DNA from: Otatea glauca
Lineage: Eukaryota > Streptophyta > Magnoliopsida > Poales > Poaceae
Assembly: GCA_036346275.1 (NCBI GenBank)
Contig: CM070727.1
Span: forward strand, 8,671,760 to 8,735,759
Direction of reading: 5' to 3'
DNA: 64,000 bases
Shown here: piece by piece, positions 11,901 to 21,400 of the stretch
Position numbering within the stretch: position 1 is the stretch's first letter
How the letters are laid out: every line of letters begins with the position of its first letter
Notes under the pieces: generated by a model
The model's database searches: none
What the model saw: only the letters and a program-made list of their open reading frames with translations
What the model was told of the DNA's origin: nothing
Position numbers and translations under genes: made by a program

Positions 11901-14402
11901 TCGTTTAGGGCCTCAAAACGTCGTTCAGAGCAAGGACATGGGATATCTCACATCCAGTAGCCTTCCATTATGTATGAACTAGCACAGAGCAGCTGGATGA
12001 CAAAAATATCATTTGTACGTGATGATATTTTTTTTGTTTCCAAAGTAACATCACAGACAGTTCTAAACTAAAACCGTCTGTGATGTTTCTATATCACAGA
12101 CGGTTTTAATTTGAAACCGTTTGTGATATGTTCTATCACAGACGGTTTATAAACCGTCTGTGATGTGCCGTAACATCACTGACATATGATTACAGACGGT
12201 TCAGAAAACCGTCTATGATGACCTTTTCTATAGTAGTGTGGGGGTATCTAAGGCCTGTTTGGCAAAGCTCTAGATCCCAGCTCCACTTTAGAACTGAAAC
12301 TTATAGGTTAAAATAAAGTGAATTAAGTTTATATTTTTAGTCTAAAATGTAAACAAGATGACCCACCTAAACACTTTTATGTACCCATAGATCCAGCTCC
12401 ACGAATCTGGTGGAGCTAGGAATACCCAGCCCCACCAGATCCATAGATTTGGTGGAGCTGGAGCTGTGCCAAACACAACCTAAGTCATTTTCACTCATAC
12501 CTTTCTCAATTTCGCACTAATCTTAATCCTTGTGCAAAGTCAAAATACGCTTTATATTTCTGAACAAATGTAGTATTAAGTTTACTACTTATTATACTAC
12601 TAGCTATTGTACTAAAAAAATGACGACCTCATCTCTAAATCACAATTTTTATTATTGATTTCTATTAATGTATTTGTAAAACCCAATCAAAATATACTAA
12701 TTGTGTTCTTTTTTACTACTTGCCGTTTAGATGTTGACAGTCTCCAATGTACATTTTTTACTATTATTTTTTTAATTATATGGTAGTAAATTATTAAATA
12801 CACAATGATTTGAAAGTATATTTTGATGATAAATCTAGTAATACTATTTTTACACGACAAATCAAAATACGTTTATGTGTATTAGCTGTCAAGTTTTAAA
12901 AGGTTGGTTGCGCACATTCGTATCATAAAAAAATAGAGTAACCGTATGAAAATATTTTTTAAAAACAATATTATATATAGTAAAAATACTACTTTGACTA
13001 CATTTACTTAAAATACTTTGTTTTCACTATAAGGGAGTGACTGTGAGCATTAACTGCACCTTATTTGAAATTTGAAGTGCACAAGCTAAGCATGTCTAAC
13101 ACGTCATTGTATGGATCGAAGAATTTTGAACCACAAAAAATAGAATGAAGTTGACTAATTTTGCTTTAACTTAGCGTGAACCGGTGCGCATGATCGGGGT
13201 GGCCATTTTTCTAAAGAAAAATATCAATGGCATACAAATTGCAGTGTTTTTTCAGAGATTGGATTATCGCATGGAACTAATTAATTCTTCCACGAGGCCT
13301 TCTTTGCTCCATATTTTGAGCGATTTTGCTATTTGTAAGTTGACTTTTTTTACACTAAATTGATTTTTTTTCTTTGGATTAGCTTTGAGAGGTGTGTGTG
13401 ATTTTGATCCGACTATATATCCAAAAATGTTACGTGTACTTAAGAAAGTATGTCACCTTATTTATATCCTCCTTGTGGGACTGTATAACCCTTGCTGGCC
13501 TGCAGGAGTGTGCATAATGGGCTGCTAGGAATGTCTGGTGGACCTTAGATCAAGTCCATGAGTGATTTAGTAAAGGAATATGCCAATTTACCCTCATATT
13601 TTTGTAATTATTAAGGGATAGTATGTGAAATAGTCATCCCCGTCTGAGCACTAATAGAGCATGTGGGGTATATATCATTTTGGCTCACTAGCCCCTTGTC
13701 TCAAAGCGGCTTGTGTTATTATTTAACTATTTCATTTCTATATTCCCAAAGGAGAAGGAGTATCTTATACCTACTGTTTAGTCACGACAATCCTAATTTT
13801 TTGGTCTAGATGCAAGATGCCTACGTACTTCCGACCGGGAGCGTAGCAATGGACTTCAATTGGCCACAAATAATTAATTGCGTTGTTTAGCTAGGAAAAT
13901 GGCTCCAAAGCGTAGCTTTGATCACCAATTTTCGTGACAAATTTACCTGCATATTTTCATGCATGCATAGGTATACAGTTAATCTAAATATCAACAAAAA
14001 TGTTCAAAGTTAAAATTCCATGGTTCAGTGCACACTTCGCATAACACAGTAACACTTTGTTTGATCGAAGGAATTGAAGTACATAGTTCTACTAGCTAGC
14101 AGCTAATACTACTACTACTAGTACCCAATAGACACGGTATTTGCACGTACCAGGAAGCCATAGTTGAAGCCGCAGATGACGGTGCTTGCGATGGAGTAGG
14201 CGGCGAGCTCGAGGTCGCCGATGTGGCCAGCGAAAGCCTGGCTGACGATGTTCAAGCTGTAGAGCACCAGCCCCATGAATACGGCCGGGCCGACGACTTC
14301 CCACCGCTTCTTGGACTCCTCCCATACTTCCTTGGCCAGTGCCGGAAGCTGCCCTTTTCCCTTCTTCCCCGACCTCTCCGCGAGGAGTGGAACGCTCTCC
14401 AT
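8906..14402 (-). CDS. MATE/DTX-family multidrug and toxic compound extrusion transporter
   Basis: A proton- or sodium-coupled antiporter of the plant DETOXIFICATION family, expected in the plasma or vacuolar membrane. Exons read from the sequence, all with GT-AG borders and matching phases: 14402-14151, 10703-10162, 10028-9942, 9824-9768, 9694-9456, 9331-9213, 9127-9041 and 8953-8906. They total 1431 bp (476 residues), the usual length for the family. Landmarks are MESVPLLAE at the start, QAFAGHIGDLELAAYSI, GMASALETLCGQAYGAKQY, LETWYYRILILLTG, RVANELGAGN and a C-terminus of FKSSKRLQRWGSSK. These suggest the DTX27-32 type clade. Reading frame, splice sites and stop all look intact. Intron 1 is 3.4 kb and holds three nested elements. 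Start choice: the second ATG of the open frame, matching MES-type family starts. Substrate is unknown. Confidence 0.88.
11059..12238. mobile_element. Non-autonomous CACTA (En/Spm) element (1180 bp)
   Basis: Ends are CACTACTACAGAAAG and, in reverse complement, CACTACTATAGAAAAGG, flanked by the 3-bp duplication tgg (11056-11058 and 12239-12241). Both subterminal regions carry many copies of 'atcacagacggtt' in direct and inverted orientation, the usual CACTA transposase-binding pattern. The middle has a pyrimidine-rich stretch (11400-11575) and no transposase. Confidence 0.92.
12252..12480. mobile_element. Tourist-type (PIF/Harbinger) MITE, 229 bp
   Basis: Ends are GGCCTGTTTGGCAAAGCTC and, in reverse complement, GGTTGTGTTTGGCACAGCTC, with TAA duplicated at 12249-12251 and 12481-12483. 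The inside is palindromic around 'ccagctccac' and 'gtggagctgg'. Confidence 0.9.
12576..14150. other. Rest of MATE intron 1, no recognised feature
   Basis: AT-rich intronic sequence up to the exon 1 donor. No domain-bearing frame and no clear element ends were found. Confidence 0.5.
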
Positions 14403-14550
14403 GTCTCTCGCTCTCACAAGAACAGCAAGGGGATTCGGGCGCTAGCTAGCAACGGAGGGAAGACTAAGCAATGTCTAATTGAAGGCATGAAAACTAGCTA
14501 GCTGCAGCACGTTCCAATACATTATTTGGGTGTGGAACCACGCTTCTCTA

Positions 14551-14560
14551 ATTTATAAAG
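14551..14560 (-). promoter_or_regulatory. Candidate TATA box of the MATE gene
   Basis: Minus-strand CTTTATAAAT lies about 150 bp upstream of the ATG at 14402, in a place suited to a leader of roughly 120 bp. Position and motif only; no start-site evidence. Confidence 0.5.
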
Positions 14561-15230
14561 GATTGCAACTTCCGGCTTCGGTCGTCTTTTTCAGAGGTGC
14601 TTCTATGCATCATTATTTGAAACTTGCACAAATATTAAAGATGAATGAAGCACTTTTGATTAGCTTGACGATATTTGCGTTGGCTTTGTGGTCAGGCGCT
14701 GCATGAAAATGGCTACCGTACGAGTTTCCAGACCGGCGTAGCCCGCTACCCCCGGCTCCACGCAGCGTTGCGACGCCAGATCGTTCCCCGTCGAGGGCTC
14801 AAGGTCAAGGGATCGTGCGCACGGCGTGGTGGTACATGGCACGTTGCCGCCGGCCCCCGGTGATCCCGATCGTGCGCGCGTGGGCGCCTCGTGCAGTCGT
14901 GCTTTGCAACGCTGCTCAGCTCTGGCCTCGGGCGCTCGGCGCTCGCACTCAGCCGCCTTAACGCGGTTCCACGGCACGCGTATCCTCTTTTACTGGCCAC
15001 CGCGCTCGTGCCTGGAGCTGAGCGTCAACGACAGCAACATCGGTGGGAAATAGAGTTCAACGAGACGTCGCGGCTCCTGGGATGGTAATGGACTCATCAT
15101 AGGCCGTCCATCACCGAAAGGACAGGGCCGCGCAACCTTGAAAATGTGATTGCAGCCCATCAGAACACTGGAAATTGGATCGCGGATAAGAGTCGCGATG
15201 ATGGCCCAATGGAGTAGAAAATTGGATACG
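14561..15230. other. GC-rich upstream stretch, no gene recognised
   Basis: A GC-rich block (about 14680-15070) has overlapping open frames on both strands and no recognisable domain. The frames contradict one another and none has conserved motifs, so no gene is called. Confidence 0.45.
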
Positions 15231-15907
15231 CTTTTTTTATTTTAAATAATACAATTTTTATTCAAATTGCAAAAATATACCTTGATCTCAAAAAAATTAC
15301 AAAAATATACTTTTATCGCCCATATATGGGGCGATCGCCCCATATACGGGCGATCGGTGCAGCTCTGAACGCGCGATATTTCCTCTGTCTGCGGTCAGTT
15401 CTTAAAGAAAATCATAACTTTTTCATATGATGTCGGATGGAGATGAACTTTATATGAAAATTGTAGCTCTCGACGGGATATACAACTTTTGTATACAAAC
15501 TTTTTCAATTTGAATCCATTTAGATGGTCAAAAATGGGATATAATGTTCAGATCTAAAAATCAGATCTGTTTTAGATCTGTAACTTCTATCCCATTTTTG
15601 GCTATCTAAATGGATTCAAATGAAAAAAAAATTGTATACAAAAGTTGTAGATCCCGTCAATAGCTACAATTTTCATATAAAATTTATCTCTATCCGACAT
15701 CATATGAAAAAGTTATGATTTTCTTTAGGAACTGACCGCAGACAGAGGAAATATCGCGCATTCATCTGTCGCCCGTATATAGGGCGATCACCCCATATAC
15801 GGGCGATCGCCCTATATACGGGTCACAGAGGTATATTTTTATAATTTTTTAAGATCAAAGTATATTTTTGCAATTTAAATAAAAAATTTTATTATTTAAA
15901 ATAAAAA
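15231..15907. mobile_element. Foldback element with near-identical arms (about 677 bp)
   Basis: Both arms, about 330 bp each, read the same from their ends: ttttttattttaaataat, then gcaaaaatata, then a patch of GGGCGATCGCCC-like motifs, then 'tttcctctgtctgcggtcag', then 'ttttcatatgatgtcgga', meeting near 15565. The sequence acgctttt occurs at both borders (about 15228 and 15912), suggesting a target duplication of up to 9 bp. No coding sequence. The GGCGAT-rich patch recurs near 56462 and 58365. Confidence 0.8.
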
Positions 15908-16145
15908 TTCACGCTTTTCGTGTGGACCTGTTGGGCCTAGTCCATCGGCTGCCACCCCTTTGCTCGGCTCCTGGCCCGGGAAAGCCTCCCCGCTCACCAC
16001 ATTCGATTCGATTTTCTGCATGTCCTCGCCTTCTATTATAGCTGCTACTCAGCTCAGCTGGGCCCGTGTGTTCGCCTGGCAGTGCGCCCCGCAGGATGGC
16101 CGGACGCCTGTCAAAATGTCTTTCGACTTTTGGAGTGGCCCATTA

Positions 16146-17010
16146 TTTGCTTTGAAACCATCATGCACTGCACCACACAACGTCGGCACCGTGTAACCTA
16201 TACGATTTCCGCTCTCTATCAACCGGAAATATTCGGCACATAACGGTTTAGCAGACAAACAGCTGTGCATACGATACCAACTGAGCGGCTAGCCATGACT
16301 ACGTTAGACTCTCGTAGCCCTTCTTATGCATTGCAGTTATCCGGCTCAAATCAGAGTTTTGTGAAGTATGGTATAGGGTATAGACATGCACGAGTCTTAA
16401 AAACGACGTAGATGAATAGATGAATCTCGTATAGAGAATCAAAATAACGACGTTAAGACAACCATGATGAGAAAGAAAAGACTCGACGAAATCAATCGTA
16501 AAATCTTTCAACATAGCCTCAAAAGAAAACAATGGGTTGTTGCTCTCTCACAACCTCTCGAACCTTTTAAGAAATTTGGATTTTTGCCTTATACAAAAAT
16601 ATTTTGCTAAAGAATAACCTAGCATATAATCCTCTTGTTTACCTACGTTCTCTATGATTACCCTGTGGGTTTATATATATAGCTCTCTTAATCCTTCTCA
16701 AAAGTAAGTAAGAATCCTACTCCGAAAGAAATTAAGAATCCTAATCATATTAAGATTTATCCAACATATTTTTTTTGAATCATAAGAAATTATACCTGAG
16801 TCACCGTAATCAAGTAATTAACTAACTCCAAATATAGTAGCAGTCAGTAGTCACTGCTCCACAGATAGCTCTTAGACTCGTCTGTCGTCCAATTATACCT
16901 GAGTCACCGTAATCAAGTAATTAACTAACTCCAAATATAGTAGCAGTCAGTAGTCACTGCTCCGCAGATAGCTCTTAGACTCGTCTGTCGTCCACTATTC
17001 ATACTGCATA
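16146..17010. repeat. Duplicated segment, copy B
   Basis: Aligns with 334-1402 and lacks the Mutator foldback found there, so it preserves the empty site (gcagatagctcttagactcg, about 16965-16984). It has about 350 bp of extra sequence in the middle, including the 103-bp tandem duplication at 16788-16993. No gene is visible. Confidence 0.7.
16788..16993. repeat. Tandem duplication, two copies of 103 bp
   Basis: The unit starting aattatacctgagtcaccg repeats from 16788 and 16891. I see a single difference (ccacag versus ccgcag), so the duplication looks recent. Confidence 0.92.
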
Positions 17011-17604
17011 GTAGTGCTCACTGATTAACGGCCAACGAGGACGTCCCAATCCCATTCGACTCGGACGGCTGCAAGAATTTCACTCCACCTGTGTCACAGC
17101 TACCAGCAATGGCTGTAAAATCATCTGCAAGACTGCAGCAGCCCACCATCGTTACGTGACAACCACTATTTGCATCAAACGCTGCATGCATGTCGCGGTT
17201 GGCACTTGGAAAGAACTCTTTTATGACAAATTGACGATCCTGTGGCTGTGCAACAGCGTACAGGCCTGTAAATTAAAACTTTATCAGCACCGGCGTCTGA
17301 AAAGCTGGAAGGTTTGCCGCCACCTCAAAGAAGGCAACTCGATCATGGGCTTTTTTATTGTGATGAGGCTAGTTTGAACTTCTTTCGTAGGGAACATATA
17401 CTGTTAATCAACCGAGATATACGTTGTTCAGATTACAATAGAAAGGATCAAAACATAATAACTAGTTTGAAGGTAACCACAAATTAACATATTTAAGGCA
17501 CCATTCTAGAATAATACGTGCCATCTTCTCCATCCACCTCCACCTTTCCCCCTTTTCTCTTTCCCTACTCACTTCTCTCACCACTCTTACTACCTCTCTA
17601 ACAC
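17011..17604. other. Non-coding stretch, no recognised feature
   Basis: No domain-bearing frame. A pyrimidine-rich run at 17520-17600 leads into the AT-rich repeat that follows. Confidence 0.45.
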
Positions 17605-18020
17605 AAGATTTTAAAATACAAAATTTTAAATAGGAAGTTTCAATTGAAAAAAATTCAACTCAAAAAAATTTAACTCGGAAAATTTTAAATCAAAAAGTTT
17701 CAAAACGAAAATTCTCAAATTGGAAAGTTTCAACTCGAAAAATTTCAAATTAGAAAGTTTCAACTTAGAAACTTCCTGTTTGAAAAGTTTCGATTAAAAA
17801 CCTTTTGGCTCAAAAAGTTTTCATTTAAAATTCAACTTGAAAATTTTTAAATAAAAAAATTCAAATCGGAAAATTTCAAGTCGAAAAGTTTCAGCTTGAA
17901 AAAAAATTCAAATTGAAAAGTTTCAACTACAAAAACTTTTAATTCAAAAACATTCGGTTCAAAAAGTTTCTATTCAATAAACCTTCATTCGTAAAGTTTC
18001 GATTAAAAAACTTTTGAAAG
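17605..18020. repeat. Degenerate AT-rich minisatellite (aaagtttcaactcg type)
   Basis: Twenty or more imperfect copies of a short unit around 'aaagtttcaactcgaaaa', about 15-20 bp per unit, run without a break. The array ends about 470 bp upstream of the purine-permease ATG. Confidence 0.75.
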
Positions 18021-18390
18021 GGGGTAAAAAATACTTGATTTCATAACCTTGGAGGAAATTTTGAAATACAAACACTATTTTGAGTTTGGGGGAAATGGAA
18101 CGAAGGAAGGAGATAACAATCACCTATGGCGACGAGAGAGCCTGTGAAAGAAGTGGAGGAAGGAAGGGCCGAAGGGTGTCGTCACTTTTGCAAGGATAAA
18201 GCCTTTAAGTGAAAGAGAAACACAGGAAAGAAGATACTACCACTTGTTATAAAGAAAGAATGCTCTCCTTAAAAATTTAGTGAGGACACGACAACTACTT
18301 TACATGCTACGTACAATGTAATCATATACGAATAAATTCTATTTATATATTTTGACAGCGTCATCGTTGTATTCAAAGCGTCGTGCTAGC

Positions 18391-18399
18391 TATATATCC
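18391..18399 (+). promoter_or_regulatory. Candidate TATA box of the permease gene
   Basis: CTATATATC lies about 90 bp before the ATG at 18488, which would give a leader of about 65 bp. Called on motif and spacing only. Confidence 0.5.
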
Positions 18400-18487
18400 G
18401 ACAAATCTGGAGTCCTAGACAGACGCCAGCCAGCCTCGGGCGCGTCCCGCTCGCACACAGCGCTCCGCACGCGTCCGCAGCGTAGGC

Positions 18488-21400
18488 ATGGACTTGGAAG
18501 CGCCCAAGGACTCGCTTCCGGCCCCGCCGGCGCGTGGCAAGGCGATGCAACGGCTCCTTGTGGCGCTCAACTGCGGCATGCTCGCGCTGGGCGCCACGGG
18601 CGGGCCTCTCCTTAGCCGCCTCTACTACCGCAAGGGCGGCCACCGGCAGTGGCTCTCAGCCTGGCTCGAGACCGCCGGCTGGCCGCTGCTGCTGCTCCCA
18701 GTAGCGGCGTCCTACCTTGGCCGACGAGCACGAGACCACGCCGCGCCGGTCGTGCTCACCCCGCCACGCATACTGCTGGCCGCCGCGGCCCTCGGGCTCC
18801 TCACCGGCGCCGACGACTTCATCTACGCCTACGGCCTCGCGTACCTGCCGGTGTCCACCTCCGCCATCCTCATATCCACGCAGCTCGCGTTCACGGTGTT
18901 CTTCGCGTTCCTCATCGTGCGGCAGCGGCTGAAGGCGGCATCCGTGAACGCCGTGGCGCTTCTCACGGTCGGCGCCATTGTGCTGGGTCTCCACGTCTCC
19001 TCGGACCGCCCCGCGGGGGTGACCAGGGGCCAGTACTGGCTGGGCTTTTTCCTGACCCTCGGCGCCGCCGCGCTGTACGGGCTCGTGCTGCCGCTCATCG
19101 AGCTCGCCTACAAGCGCGCCGCGGGCGGCGGCCGCGCCTTGACGTACGCGTTGGTGATGGAGATGCAGCTGGTGATGGGGTTCTTCGCCACCGCGTTCTG
19201 CACCGTCGGCATGATCATCAACAAGGATTTCCAGGTACGACCCACGTGTCCCCTACCCGGCTACTCCTACTGTACAAGCCCGAACAAGTAGTAGTTTATA
19301 ACATCTAGGTCTCCCGGGCGGCCTTTAAAGGCTTGTTCTTTTTCATTCTGGTCTCTTTTTTAGTGTACTCTTCAGTCTTCACACCTTATAATTTAATCTA
19401 TTTGTACCTTTACTTTCTAATCTAATCTTGACTTTGCTATTTTCAAAAAAAAAAACTTCTACGTCTCGTACTTAGTTCCAACAAAACGAAGATAGATGTT
19501 CGTACAATTTTTTCAACCGGGCATTTTAAAACGCGTGAATCTACACAAATATTGAAAAACTCTCGCTTTTTCAAACGAAACCTTAAAGATCCAGCTTAAC
19601 AAGACTATTTTTTACTTAGACCGAGTAGTACTAGTACGAGTAAAATGTTATGTTGGGCCATATGCATGGATTGCTATGTGTAGTATTTTCTTGGACCATG
19701 CATGGAAACGTCAGGTGGAAAATACTCCTGTAATCGGGCTAACAACGGCAACGATACAAACCCCGGACTCGCAATCTCTCAAGTAAGTAGCCATCAAACG
19801 CTTTAATTCCCGAAAAATTTTGGTGCCTTCGAAAAGATTGGCCTTGGATCATTCGTCATGGCATGCATTTGATGCCTATAGTGAAGAGGACCGGGCGATT
19901 CGTCCAGTGCGTAGCGTAAAAGAAAAGCTCTCGCGCTGCCTTTAATCCTGATGCAGGTTTCAAAATCTCGGTTTCGTTCTAAATTTTATGACCGGACAAT
20001 GAAATCTCGACGAGATTTAAAACTTTAGGGCAAATTTAGGACGAAATACAAAAACAAAAATTCTAATCCGGTTTTTTTTTCTACCGAGAAAACCGAAATT
20101 TAGCCGGTTTTGCCGAGATCTCGGTAAAATTACACCGAGCAAAAAATGAATCAAACGACGTCAATTTTTTTTAAATTTTTTTGTAGGTTCCTGACACATC
20201 ATTGATGTTCTCATAAATATTTCAGATGATTATCAGATCTAAAGGAATTTTAAAAATTCAAACATTGCTACTGTCCTGATAAAACGTTGACTGGCAAGTT
20301 TGAACCAAATGAAAAATGAAACAAACCACGTTAGAAATTTTTTTAAAAAAAATTGAATATTTTTGATGCATCACTAATGCTCCCATAAAATTTTTAGATG
20401 ATGATCAAGCTTTATGAATTTTTAAAAATTCGGACAGTGTTACTGTGCTGATAAAAGCTTTACCGGCAAACTTCAACCAAATGAAAAATGATACAAACTA
20501 TATTAGAAATTTTTGAAAATTTTTGTGGATGGTCCTAATTTATCATTAATGTGTCTATAAAATTTTTATATGATGATCAAGCTTCAAGAAGTTCCAACAA
20601 TTCTGAGAGTGCTACGTTCTCGTAAAAGGCTAATGATCAATACATAGATTTGCTTTAGCAACAAAAAAAATGTTTAAATTTTTTGAAAATTTTGCATAAG
20701 GGTTATAAGGAAATTTTTAAGATCTCATAAAAATTTTGAATCATGATCGCACTCCAGTGAATTTATAAAATTCTTACTAGTACCGTGTATCATTTATGTT
20801 TTTTCTGTTTTTTATTTTTGAAATATAACAAATGAAGTTCAATACATACATAGATTTGATTGAGCAAAAAAAAAAAGTTTAATTTTTTTTAAATTTATAT
20901 AATACTACTGAGTCAATTATTAAGCTCTCATAAAATTTTTGAATCATGATCAAACTAGAGAAAATTTATAAAATTCTGACAATGTTACTGTCCCAATTAT
21001 GTTCATTTTGTTTTTGATTTTTTAAAGATAACAAATGAAGTTCAATTATTTTTTAAAATTTTCTATATGATCCTACACTTCTTAGAATGGTACTGTAAAT
21101 TGTTCAGATCAATATAAAGTACGTACAATTTTATAAAAATCTGCCAATATTTCTGAAGTTTTTAAAAAATATCTCAAAAATTCGGTTTTTCAACAAATTT
21201 TCATAGAAGATTACTTTCTTAAGGGTTATTGATCAATTTTCGATCAAATCCGGTAGTCAAACACCAAATTTCGGTCAAAAATGACGAGATCTCGTCGAGA
21301 TTTTCGAGATTACTATAGCAATTTATTTTTTTTTTAATTTTTTCAATCCGACCGGTATTTCAAATTTCGTCTACGTTCAAAAACTAAGATCTCGGAGAAA

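Larger units (their letters stand above)
10871..12575. mobile_element. Mariner/Stowaway-like element, interrupted twice
   Basis: The left end TACTCCCTGTTTAAAAATAT and the reverse complement of the right end near 12575 (taCTACATTTGTTCAGAAATAT) resemble the ends of grass mariner-type elements, with TA at the borders. The body is split at 11059-12238 by a CACTA element and at 12252-12480 by a Tourist MITE. Once both are removed about 296 bp remain. It lies wholly within intron 1 of the MATE gene. Confidence 0.65.

Noticed and set aside
14660..15088. GC-rich frames upstream of the MATE gene
   Set aside because: Overlapping frames on both strands, no conserved motif and no splice-supported model.
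18386..19308. Alternative open frames over the first permease exon
   Set aside because: Shadow frames caused by high GC. Only one frame has the permease motifs and correct splice phase.
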